Assembly (NCBI GenBank): GCA_009846685.1
Contig: VWVY01000002.1
Location: 533,634 to 597,633 of the forward strand
Source of the DNA: Rhizobiales bacterium SYSU XM002
GTDB taxonomy: Bacteria > Pseudomonadota > Alphaproteobacteria > Rhizobiales > Beijerinckiaceae
Direction: 5' to 3'
Length of the DNA: 64,000 nt
Positions 56,603-63,873 of this stretch are shown here, piece after piece; within the stretch, counting starts at the first letter, position 1, and each line of letters begins with the position of its first letter. Under the pieces are notes generated by a model that had not been told where the DNA came from, made no database searches, and was given only the letters and a program-made list of their open reading frames with translations. The translations under genes were made by a program, and so were the position numbers.

Positions 56603-57226
56603 TCAAAGGCGCGCCGTCAGGATCTTGATGGCGGCTGCGCCGAAGGCTGCCGCGAACACCGCCTCGAACCAGCGTTTCAGTTTGAGATAACCCCGTGCCA
56701 TCGGCGCGCTCGAGAAAAGGAACACGTAGGTCACGAAAATCAGCGTGCTCTGGATGCACATCGAGGCGACGACGATCGCCAACGCAGCCGGTGGGGCATC
56801 GGGCGGAACGCCCAGCGCGAAGAGCGATGCGAAGAACAGGATCGCTTTCGGGTTGGTCAGATGCATGGTGAGCCCGCGAAAATAAGCTGCGCGCAGGTCG
56901 GGCACCGAGAACGGCTTCACCTCTGCGCGAGCACCGAGCCAGGCCGAGCGCGCCGATTTGACGGCGAGGTAGAGGAGATAGGCCGCCCCCGCGTAGCGCA
57001 ACGCCTCGAACAGCCAGACGTTCGCCCGCATCGCCGCCCCGAACCCGAGCGCGGCGAGTGTGGACCATGTCACCGAGCCGGTGATGACCCCGGCGACCAT
57101 CGCGAGGCCGAATTTTCGCCCGCTTGCCATAGACAGCCCGGCGACGCCAAGCGTGGAAGGGCCGGGGCTGGCCGTGGCGACGAAGGCGGCTGCGAGGATG
57201 ACGGGGAGATTGATGTCGAAATGCAT
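56603..57226 (-). CDS. LysE/RhtB-family amino-acid exporter
   Basis: 207-residue inner-membrane exporter with six hydrophobic segments. The family signature GPSTLGVAGLSMASGRKFGL after the first span and LTNPKAILFF in the middle are clear. Likely exports amino acids or homoserine lactone-like metabolites; substrate unknown. Divergent from a small membrane protein gene with a 66-bp gap. Confidence 0.9.
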   Translation of the reverse strand: MHFDINLPVILAAAFVATASPGPSTLGVAGLSMASGRKFGLAMVAGVITGSVTWSTLAALGFGAAMRANVWLFEALRYAGAAYLLYLAVKSARSAWLGARAEVKPFSVPDLRAAYFRGLTMHLTNPKAILFFASLFALGVPPDAPPAALAIVVASMCIQSTLIFVTYVFLFSSAPMARGYLKLKRWFEAVFAAAFGAAAIKILTARL

Positions 57227-57292
57227 TGCAAATTGGTATCATGGCAGCTTGATCAATCAAGGCTGCACTGCCGCTGATTTGGAGATTTCGGG

Positions 57293-57643
57293 TTGGCCCA
57301 ACAAGACGTCCGCCTCATGGACAAGCTGGTTCCCGGTGTCATCACGGGAGCGGTTTTGTCGATCTGGCTCGCGCGAATGGTTTTTGGAGCGAGCCTCTCT
57401 CGCACCAACGAGGACTTTCTGTTCGCCGCCATTGCATTGGCTCTGGTCTACGCCATTGATTGCTGGGTCTCGCTCGGCAGTCGTCCGGGATATTGGGTCA
57501 GTATGATCGCCCTGCTGGTTAGCTTTCCCCTGAGCAGTCGTGGTGACATTCAGTGGTCTGACCTGTTTCCCGCTGCGACATTTCTGGTAGTCGGCGCGGT
57601 CGATATCCATCTCAAGTGGAGAGAGCGGTTGAACATGGGTTGA
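57293..57643 (+). CDS. Small polytopic membrane protein, unknown
   Basis: Up to 116 residues with four hydrophobic segments (about 14-32, 42-57, 66-82, 88-103) and short charged ends. No family recognised. The start is unsure: TTG 57293 has GGTTTGGG-like sequence only; ATG 57317 (MDKLVPG) gives 108 residues. Composition is slightly less GC-rich than its neighbours. Its stop touches the stop of the convergent helicase gene. Confidence 0.5.
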   Translation: MAQQDVRLMDKLVPGVITGAVLSIWLARMVFGASLSRTNEDFLFAAIALALVYAIDCWVSLGSRPGYWVSMIALLVSFPLSSRGDIQWSDLFPAATFLVVGAVDIHLKWRERLNMG

Positions 57644-58744
57644 CTACACCACCACCGTAAGCCGCTTCGCCGCGCGCGTCACGGCGGTGTAGAGCCAGCG
57701 TGCGCGGTGCTCGCGGAAAGCGAAGCTTTCGTCGAACAGCACCACGCTGTCCCACTGCGAGCCCTGCGCCTTGTGGACCGTGAGCGCGTAACCGTAATCG
57801 AACTCCTCGACATGGCGACGGATCTCCCATGGCACTTCCTCGCCGATGCCATCGAAGAACGCGCGCGGCACGACGACTTTCACGGTAGGGCCGAAGCCTT
57901 CTTCCGGCGCGACGCGCATATGCACGAAATCACCCGAGCGCTCACCCACGAGCTTTACGGTCCAGGTCGAGCCATTGAGCAGGCCCTTCTGGCGGTTGTT
58001 GCGGAGGCAGACCAGCTTCTCCTCCTTCTCGGGGAGGGCGTCAGCGTGACTCAGGAGCTGGCGGATGCGGGCGTTGTATTTGCGGCGCGTCTCGTTGCGC
58101 CCCACCAGCACCTGATCGGCGGCGAGGATCTGCGGCGCGTCGATCGCGTCGCGCCGGATCACGCGGGTCTCGCCATATTCGCCGAGCGGCAGCGGTTCGC
58201 CCTCGCGCGCGAGCATGGAAAGCCGGATGATCGGATCGTTCTCCGCCTGCCGATGCACCTCGGTGAGCATGATGTCCGGCTCATGCTCGGTGAAGAAGCC
58301 GCCCCCCTTCACGGGAGGAAGCTGTGCCGGGTCACCCAGCACCAGCACCGGCACGCCGAAGGAGAGAAGGTCCTCTCCCAGTTCAGCATCGACCATCGAG
58401 CATTCATCGACGATGACAAGCTCGGCCTTCTTCACATCCGATTGACGGTTGAGCACGAAGGTCGGCTCCTCGGATTTCTGGTCCTTGGAGCGGTAGATGA
58501 GGGAATGCAGCGTCTGCGCGTCACCGCAGCCGCGCTCGCGCATAACCGCTGCCGCCTTGCCGGTGAAGGCGGCGAACAGCACGTCGCCGGAAATGTCCTC
58601 GGCGATATGGCGGGCGAGGGTGGTCTTGCCGGTACCGGCATAGCCGAAGAGGCGGAACACCGGCGGCCCGCGCCGCTTGCGGGCAGCGCGGTGCCATTCC
58701 GAAATCGCGACAAGCGCGCCATCCTGCTGCGGGGAAAACTCCAT
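57644..58744 (-). CDS. RecD/Dda-like superfamily 1 DNA helicase
   Basis: 366-residue SF1B helicase. Walker A GYAGTGKT (34-41), Walker B VDECSMVD (112-119), motif III GDPAQLPPV, and C-terminal VHKAQGSQWDSVVLF and RWLYTAVTRAAKRL are all present. It is much shorter than RecD2 and closer in size to phage T4 Dda. It likely works in replication or repair; no recBC genes are adjacent. Divergent or unlinked partners are not visible. Downstream of the DUF2147 gene on the same strand there is none; it reads away from it. Confidence 0.88.
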   Translation of the reverse strand: MEFSPQQDGALVAISEWHRAARKRRGPPVFRLFGYAGTGKTTLARHIAEDISGDVLFAAFTGKAAAVMRERGCGDAQTLHSLIYRSKDQKSEEPTFVLNRQSDVKKAELVIVDECSMVDAELGEDLLSFGVPVLVLGDPAQLPPVKGGGFFTEHEPDIMLTEVHRQAENDPIIRLSMLAREGEPLPLGEYGETRVIRRDAIDAPQILAADQVLVGRNETRRKYNARIRQLLSHADALPEKEEKLVCLRNNRQKGLLNGSTWTVKLVGERSGDFVHMRVAPEEGFGPTVKVVVPRAFFDGIGEEVPWEIRRHVEEFDYGYALTVHKAQGSQWDSVVLFDESFAFREHRARWLYTAVTRAAKRLTVVV

Positions 58745-58785
58745 GCCCCGCTTCTAGCGCGCACCGCGTCGATTCGACAGATCGT

Positions 58786-59172
58786 TCAGTTGGCCTTGGC
58801 CCAGTTGACGCTCTTGCAGACGAGACCGCCCAGCGCGCAGCCGGCAGTCGTGAGGCGATTGCCGGAGAGCGACATCTTGCCGGAATAGGTCTTCCCGTCT
58901 TCCGGGTTGAAGGCGCTGCCTTTCCAGGCGTTCTCGCCATTCGGCATCATGTCGTAGAAGACGCGCTGGCCGACCTTCGCGGGGCCGCCCGTATCCTTCA
59001 GCCATACGATATGGCCGCAAAAGGCATTGCCGCACTTGGCGATCTTGACCCGGCTGGCGCCGTTCTCGCGCAGCCAGGTGCCGCTCGGATCGTTGGCGAG
59101 CGCCGGCATGGCCATGGCCGCCAGCGCCGCCGCAGCGAGGCCCACTCGGATGGAGCGCTTAAAAAGATGCAT
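58786..59172 (-). CDS. DUF2147 exported protein
   Basis: 128-residue exported DUF2147 protein. Signal peptide about 1-27 (ALA before N). Domain signatures are DPSGTWLRENG near its start, FCGHIVWLKD, GQRVFYDMMPNGENAWKG and the closing GCALGGLVCKSVNWAK. DUF2147 proteins are small beta-rich envelope proteins of unknown function. GGGAGGG lies 5 nt before ATG 59172. It lies 41 bp upstream of the helicase gene on the same strand. Confidence 0.9.
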   Translation of the reverse strand: MHLFKRSIRVGLAAAALAAMAMPALANDPSGTWLRENGASRVKIAKCGNAFCGHIVWLKDTGGPAKVGQRVFYDMMPNGENAWKGSAFNPEDGKTYSGKMSLSGNRLTTAGCALGGLVCKSVNWAKAN

Positions 59173-59536
59173 GGAACCCTCCCATTGTTGTTCTTTGACA
59201 TGAAGTTCACACATAAACTTTCTTGCTGTCAAGCAGGCCGGGTGAAACTGGTCAGACAAGGGCTTTCGCCGGAATGGTTGAGGGAAGGTTCCGGTAACGG
59301 AGATTTCTTGATCCTGAATCATTGAATTCATTGAGAAATTCGCCTTCGTAGCCTTACCGGGTCCTGAATCCCGCCTGAAGCTTTGTTCAAGGTGAGAGTT
59401 CGTTAGGGACGTCCCTTCAGACGATCTTTCAAAATTTAGCTCAAATTGTCTCCATCGACCGACGGAAACGGACAGAAAGTCCGGTCGCCGGTTCAGGAAG
59501 TAAAAGAACGCAACAGGGTATTCAGGGGTTAGTCAG
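59173..59536. other. 364-bp divergent region DUF2147 / small Sel1 gene
   Basis: No gene seen. Composition is lower in GC than the flanks, fitting promoters for both sides. A small stem CGGAC/GTCCG with AGAAA loop lies at 59469-59483, about 55 nt before the Sel1 gene, possibly in its leader. Confidence 0.35.
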
Positions 59537-59785
59537 ATGGGACAGATGCAGGAATTCACGATGAACCGGGAACCGGAACTGAATTTCTTCGAGCTTGGGG
59601 TCAATTATGCTTGCGGTCGCAAGGTTGGTACTGACCTGATCGAGGCGCACAAGTGGTTCAACATCGCCGCGCTGCGCGGAGATGTCGAGGCGGCCCGCCG
59701 CCGGCAGGAAGTCGCCGCCGAGATGAGCGCGATCGAGATCGCCTCCGCCCAGCGTCGCGCCCGCGAATGGCTCTCGCTGCATTGA
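59537..59785 (+). CDS. Short Sel1-repeat protein
   Basis: 82-residue protein holding about one and a half Sel1-like (TPR-type) repeats: FFELGVNYACGRKVGTDLIEA followed by HKWFNIAALRGDVEAARRR, then a final helix. No signal peptide, so cytosolic. Small proteins of this exact design are common in Hyphomicrobiales; the partner is unknown. A terminator follows at 59810. Confidence 0.82.
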   Translation: MGQMQEFTMNREPELNFFELGVNYACGRKVGTDLIEAHKWFNIAALRGDVEAARRRQEVAAEMSAIEIASAQRRAREWLSLH

Positions 59786-59809
59786 TGTGACCAACATACG
59801 GTCTCAGAG

Positions 59810-59831
59810 GGGCGCCCACGGGCGCCCTTTT
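59810..59831 (+). terminator. Terminator after the short Sel1 gene
   Basis: GGGCGCC (59810-59816), CACG loop, GGCGCCC (59821-59827), then TTTTGCTTTT. It lies before the convergent VOC gene. Confidence 0.82.
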
Positions 59832-59846
59832 GCTTTTGGCCACCGC

Positions 59847-60227
59847 TCAGTGGCTATGGACGCCACAATATGCTTCGAGCCGATAACCATCCGGGTCGAT
59901 AACGAAGGCGGCGTAATAATCGGGCCCGTAGTCCGCCCGCAGGCCCGGTGCGCCGTTGTCCTGCCCGCCGTTTGCGGTTGCCGCCTTGTGGAATGCATCC
60001 ACCGCTGCCCGGCTTTCGGCTACGAAACAGAAATGGAGGCCGGAGGCCATATCGGGCGCAACGGGGCTTTCGCTGCGCCCGATCCAGAACCGGACGCTGT
60101 CAGCGCCATAGCCGAGCGAGTCCGTGCCCGAACTGAGGCAGGTATAGCCGAGAGGGGCGAGGGCGGCATCGTAGAAGCGCCGCGTGCGGGTAATGTCGCG
60201 GACGCCGATAGAAACGTGGTCGAGCAT
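59847..60227 (-). CDS. VOC-superfamily dioxygenase/lyase-like protein
   Basis: 126-residue VOC protein. MLDHVSIGVRDITRTRRFYD starts the first module with His4 as likely metal ligand; SGLHFCFVAESR carries a second His, and FVIDPDGYRLEAYC holds the final Glu. This is the extradiol dioxygenase/lactoylglutathione-lyase-like group; substrate unknown. AGGAGAC lies 5-6 nt before ATG 60227. Divergent from the AraC regulator. Confidence 0.88.
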   Translation of the reverse strand: MLDHVSIGVRDITRTRRFYDAALAPLGYTCLSSGTDSLGYGADSVRFWIGRSESPVAPDMASGLHFCFVAESRAAVDAFHKAATANGGQDNGAPGLRADYGPDYYAAFVIDPDGYRLEAYCGVHSH

Positions 60228-60332
60228 GGAAGTCTCCTGAAGAGGGGCGGGTCCGGCGGGGAGTCCGGACCCGCGATCCGGTCTAGAGCTCGGCGCTTGC
60301 GGGCACTTGGGAAAAATTGCTACGCCTTGCCC

Positions 60333-61268
60333 ATGTCGATGCGGACCGAGGCAATCGCGAGCGGGGAGGGATGGCGGATCGCCCGGTTCGTCTGCAGAGC
60401 CTTGCCGACGGATCGGCCCGTGGAGGAGCAGCACGAGTGCTACTCCGTTTCGATGGTCCAGAGCGGCAGTTTCGACTACGAGGCTGGTTCTGCCCGTTCG
60501 ACCCTGGCGCCCGGCGCGATGCTGCTCGGGAACTGCGGAACCTGTTTCCGTTGCACGCATGAGTATATCTGCGGCGATGTCTGCCTTTCTTTCCAGTTCG
60601 AGCCGGCCTGCTGGGAGGAAATCGCCTCCGGCACGGGGGATGTCGCGAAGGTCGCTTTTCCGCACGCGGCGCATCCGCCGGACTGGAAACTCGGTGCGCT
60701 GCAGGCGCAGGTAGCCGATCTTGACGCCAGCGTGCCGGGTGAGGTGGCGGAAGAACTGGCATTCCGCGTGGCGGGGGCTGTGCTGCGCCGCAGTTGGGAC
60801 ATCGACTTCCGGGAGCCGGCGGTTTCTCCGGCCGAGCGGCGACGCATCGCCGCCGCCGCGCTCCTGATAGAGGCTCACGCCGGAGATATCGAGAGCGACG
60901 TTCTCTCGCTCTCGTGTCTTGCGCGCGAGGCCGGCATGACCCGCTACCGCTTTCTCCGCCTGTTCCGGCAGGTCGTCGGCATGACACCGCATCAATATGT
61001 CCTGCTTCGGCGAATGGTCGCGAGCGGTCGCCGGCTCCTTACGGGCACCGAACCGGTTTCGACGATCGCCTACGCCTGCGGATTCGGCGATCTGTCGACC
61101 TTCAACCGCCAGTTCCTGAAAGCGATGGGCGCGACGCCCGGTTCCTTTCGGCGTGACACGATCTCGGGATCGGCTCCGCATTCCCGCTTGAAACGCCCTG
61201 CGGGCTCGGGCATAGAGCACGCTTCCGGGGATTCTCGCCCCGGTGCGGAGACGTGGCCGAGAGGCTGA
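60333..61268 (+). CDS. AraC-family transcriptional regulator
   Basis: 311-residue regulator. The N-terminal half (about 25-180) looks like the AraC-binding-like/cupin sensing domain of the AraC_N type (CYSVSMVQSGSFDYEAGSAR). The C-terminal double helix-turn-helix runs about 195-275: LSCLAREAGMTRYRFLRLFR and STIAYACGFGDLSTFNRQF with the GATPGSFRR closing motif. The final 40 residues are not conserved and the last 22 bp lie inside the tRNA-Ser gene, so the true end has probably been altered. It may control the divergent VOC gene. Confidence 0.85.
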   Translation: MSMRTEAIASGEGWRIARFVCRALPTDRPVEEQHECYSVSMVQSGSFDYEAGSARSTLAPGAMLLGNCGTCFRCTHEYICGDVCLSFQFEPACWEEIASGTGDVAKVAFPHAAHPPDWKLGALQAQVADLDASVPGEVAEELAFRVAGAVLRRSWDIDFREPAVSPAERRRIAAAALLIEAHAGDIESDVLSLSCLAREAGMTRYRFLRLFRQVVGMTPHQYVLLRRMVASGRRLLTGTEPVSTIAYACGFGDLSTFNRQFLKAMGATPGSFRRDTISGSAPHSRLKRPAGSGIEHASGDSRPGAETWPRG

Positions 61269-62884
61269 AGGCACTCGTTTGCTAAATGAGCATACCTCGA
61301 AAGGGGTATCATGGGTTCGAATCCCATCGTCTCCGCCATCTGCTTATTCTGCATGTCAGAATCTCCTAACAGTTTGAACGGTAAGGTGGTTTTCGGGGTT
61401 TGAAACCCTGTTTGCGGGCACCATGCGAGGTGCTGCGCAAAAGTGAGTTTCAGGACCAGTTTCTGAAGCTCGAATCGCCCCGAACGCCAGAGTTTTGAAG
61501 GGTTTGCGAGAAACCCGAAGGCGAGTTCGAACATTTCATCGAAGCCGCGCTGCGGGCTGCCGATATTCTCTCGCCTTTCGGCCAGAACGAGCTTTTCGCG
61601 TTCCAACTGCCCGATGCGCTTCTCATAAGCCGCAATCACGGAGTCAGACGACGCTTCGACGATGCGGTCGAGCAGCGCACCAATCTGCTTATCGAGCTTC
61701 GCGGCCTCTTTCTCACAGGACAGCTTCATAGCGCGGGCCTGATCGAGCCTCAGGCTCCACGCGCGCTTGAACATTGCGTGTGCCAGATCGAAGAGGTTCT
61801 GCTTTGGCGTCATGCCATCGAGCAGTTCGGCGAACGCACCTTCGATTACATCGCGGCGGATGGCTTTGCCTTTGCGTTCGCAGCCCTTGCCGAAGCACAT
61901 GTAATAAGGATGGCGCGCGCCGGTCTTGCTCTTCGACCAGCAGGCCGTCAGCGGCTTGCCGCAGCAGGCGCACGACACCGCGCCGCGCAGAGGGAAGTCC
62001 TCGCTCACGTCAGGACGTGTCGGCGCATACGCACCGGCCTTGAGGCGATCCTGAATGCGTTCGAAGGTAGCGATCGTGATCAAGCCGTCGTGCTTACCCT
62101 TGCGGAGTTCGACACCCCATTCAGGGCACTCGACAAGGCCCGCATAGAGCGAGCGCGTCAGAATATCATTCGCGAGCTGGTAACGGACCTTGCCCCTGCC
62201 GTCTTTCGGGAACTCAGGCTGCGATTCCAGAAACCGGGCCACTTCCGCCTGCGACTGGAAGAGCCCCGAGGCGTAACCTTCCAGCGCTTCCTGAATGATG
62301 GACGCGGTTGGTTCATCGCGCACCAGCACACGCCCTTCGCCGGGCTTGGAGACGTGACGGAAACCGACACAAGCATGAAACGGCCAGTAGCCATTCATCA
62401 TGCGCGAGCGCATCCGATTGCGGGTCTGCTCGGCGTTCTTCTCCCTTTGATGCTGGGAGACGGAGGCAAGGAGGTTCTCAACCAGAATAGAATCGGAATC
62501 CTCGCCAAATTCGATGGACGGGCTTTCCAGACGCGCACCCACCTCCGTGATTGCGCTCCTCAGATCCAGATGGGCGCGAATATCACGGGCCAGTCGGGAG
62601 ATGTCATCGATCAGGACAACCCATGTCCCCGTCTTGCGGTTGGCGCGCAGGAAGGAGAGCATCGACTGCATGCCGGGACGATTGATAAGACCGCCCGATA
62701 CCGCTTCGTCGGTGAAGACCTGAACGACCTCATAGCCCTTCATGCGCGCGAACTCGCGGCAGCGGGTTTCCTGCGAGGCCAGCCCATGGCCCTTCTGCAT
62801 CTGCGCCGCGCTGGAGACGCGGCAGTAGACGACAGCCGACACGGATTGAAGTGTGGTCGAGGAAAGTAGCTTGGACTTCGTCAT
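61070..62884 (-). CDS. Large serine recombinase (integrase), frame running through tRNA-Ser
   Basis: 604-codon frame. Residues 1-515 are a large serine recombinase. The resolvase catalytic domain (about 15-170) has Ser24 in YCRVSS and the SRLARD arginines. Next come the recombinase DNA-binding domain, a zinc ribbon (CACCGKPL...CFGKGC, near 315-345), a coiled coil (about 375-435) and the C-terminal segment. Residues 516-546 are the antisense of tRNA-Ser (AETMGFEPMIPL...), and the rest is antisense to the AraC gene. The natural end of the protein is thus supplied by host DNA. Its ATG overlaps the upstream resolvase-like stop by 4 bp. Confidence 0.9.
   Translation of the reverse strand: MTKSKLLSSTTLQSVSAVVYCRVSSAAQMQKGHGLASQETRCREFARMKGYEVVQVFTDEAVSGGLINRPGMQSMLSFLRANRKTGTWVVLIDDISRLARDIRAHLDLRSAITEVGARLESPSIEFGEDSDSILVENLLASVSQHQREKNAEQTRNRMRSRMMNGYWPFHACVGFRHVSKPGEGRVLVRDEPTASIIQEALEGYASGLFQSQAEVARFLESQPEFPKDGRGKVRYQLANDILTRSLYAGLVECPEWGVELRKGKHDGLITIATFERIQDRLKAGAYAPTRPDVSEDFPLRGAVSCACCGKPLTACWSKSKTGARHPYYMCFGKGCERKGKAIRRDVIEGAFAELLDGMTPKQNLFDLAHAMFKRAWSLRLDQARAMKLSCEKEAAKLDKQIGALLDRIVEASSDSVIAAYEKRIGQLEREKLVLAERRENIGSPQRGFDEMFELAFGFLANPSKLWRSGRFELQKLVLKLTFAQHLAWCPQTGFQTPKTTLPFKLLGDSDMQNKQMAETMGFEPMIPLSRYAHLANECLQPLGHVSAPGRESPEACSMPEPAGRFKRECGADPEIVSRRKEPGVAPIAFRNWRLKVDRSPNPQA
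61247..61338 (+). tRNA. tRNA-Ser (GCT)
   Basis: 92 nt with encoded CCA and the long variable arm of serine tRNAs. Acceptor GGAGACG pairs with CGTCTCC, anticodon loop TTGCTAA gives GCT, and ACCTCGAAAGGGGT forms the variable arm. Its 3' end borders the recombinase element. Confidence 0.96.
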
Positions 62885-63306
62885 GGCTGCGCCCTCCTCA
62901 TGCCCTGAGAGAGAACACTGGCGGACATCGACATTGGGGCGGAAAACTCGCTGTCACAGAATTCAAGCCGCGCACCCGCATTCCGGATTCGGTCCGATAG
63001 ATCCACCATAAGCCCGACATCCCTTGCGAGACGGGCCGCGTCCTCGGTCACGACGACAATTCCCTGGTCGCGCGTTGCCTCAAGATGATCGAGCATCGCG
63101 CGAAGTCCGGGGCGATAGGCATCGTTGCCGGACATTCCGGCGTCCGTAAACACGCGTTCGACGACATAGCTTTGAGCGCTTGCGTAGCTGCGGCAACGTT
63201 GCTCCTGCAATCGTAGCTTCTGGTCGTCTCCATGACCGAGACTGGCAACCCGAATGTAAACGAGTGCGGTCTGCGTCAGTTGAGACTCCTTGTCTGGTGC
63301 TGTCAT
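62881..63306 (-). CDS. Degenerate serine resolvase-like protein without catalytic serine
   Basis: 141-residue protein consisting only of a resolvase/invertase N-terminal domain. It aligns with the recombinase encoded next to it: YIRVAS (17-22) stands where the partner has YCRVSS, so the catalytic Ser is Ala21. The DAARLARD arginines, the dimer helix region and FTDAGMSGNDAYRPGL are kept. No DNA-binding or zinc domain follows. GGAAGGA precedes ATG 63306, and both ends overlap neighbouring genes by 4 bp, indicating coupled translation. It may be a regulatory or directionality partner, or a decaying copy. Confidence 0.85.
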   Translation of the reverse strand: MTAPDKESQLTQTALVYIRVASLGHGDDQKLRLQEQRCRSYASAQSYVVERVFTDAGMSGNDAYRPGLRAMLDHLEATRDQGIVVVTEDAARLARDVGLMVDLSDRIRNAGARLEFCDSEFSAPMSMSASVLSQGMRRAQP

Positions 63307-63650
63307 GAATCCTTCCTTCCCGCACGACGCCTTTTCGAACGCTGCACGGTCTTGTCGTGGATGTTGTTGTTGAATGCCTCCCTGCACGTTAGCATCAGCG
63401 CGGATTCGTGATCCAGCGCGGGATTGTTTCGACGCGCAGCTTCTTGTGGCGTCGCCTTTGATTGCTGGGTCGGATGGATGCCGAAGCCCAGATCGACCCA
63501 CGTGACCATGTAGACCCAGACCGTCGCCAGAAACTCATAGGCTTCGGCGTCCGTGAGGTCGTGGTCCTTCACATATTGAATGAACTCGTCGGGATCGAAG
63601 GACAAGGCAGGAGAATTGTCGTTCTGAGATGGGTGTTTAATGTCCGACAC
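63303..63650 (-). CDS. Small unknown protein heading the recombinase operon
   Basis: 115-residue soluble protein. An acidic N-terminal part (SFDPDEFIQYVKDHDLTDAEA) with an aromatic-rich helix (YEFLATVWVYMVTWVDLGFG) is followed by a basic tail (KTVQRSKRRRAGRKDS). No family recognised; the basic tail could touch DNA. GTG 63650 has GGAG 6 nt upstream and is preferred over an ATG 11 codons earlier. It overlaps the resolvase-like gene by 4 bp. Its place as first gene of the operon suggests a role in recombination control, by inference only. Confidence 0.65.
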   Translation of the reverse strand: MSDIKHPSQNDNSPALSFDPDEFIQYVKDHDLTDAEAYEFLATVWVYMVTWVDLGFGIHPTQQSKATPQEAARRNNPALDHESALMLTCREAFNNNIHDKTVQRSKRRRAGRKDS

Positions 63651-63728
63651 TTTTTTCTCCTTCCTTGGGTAAGTATAGAACAAAATAAGAACAAATATGC
63701 CTTGCTCTCGGTATGTGTTGCAAGTAAA

Positions 63729-63750
63729 TTCTAGGAACGCAGTCCTAGAA
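63729..63750. repeat. Inverted repeat upstream of the recombinase operon
   Basis: TTCTAGGA (63729-63736), ACGCAG, TCCTAGAA (63743-63750): perfect 8-bp arms, 79 bp before the operon's first start codon. It may be an operator for the operon or part of a crossover site. Confidence 0.6.
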
Positions 63751-63811
63751 CTAGTCTTGCCTATGCTTCCGTTATTCTGAAAAATGACGCGCGCGCAGCT
63801 TGCTGAAAATG

Positions 63812-63845
63812 GCTAGAATTTCTCAGGCAACGCTAGATTTTCTCA
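63812..63845. repeat. Two 14-bp direct repeats
   Basis: GCTAGAATTTCTCA (63812-63825) and GCTAGATTTTCTCA (63832-63845) match at 13 of 14 bases and start 20 bp apart, close to two helical turns. They look like paired protein-binding sites, perhaps for the recombinase or the small proteins of the operon. Confidence 0.55.
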
Positions 63846-63873
63846 CGTCGAGCCAGCTCCCGATGTGATCTAT

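Larger units (their letters stand above)
61339..63873 (-). mobile_element. Serine-recombinase element next to tRNA-Ser
   Basis: DNA directly after the tRNA-Ser 3' end carries a leftward three-gene recombinase operon and repeat clusters, and is then interrupted by an IS3 element. No second copy of the tRNA 3' end is visible up to 64000, so the far end lies outside or has been lost. A short ATTCTG/CAGAAT inverted repeat lies at 61346-61362, at the edge. The extent is inferred. Confidence 0.6.
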
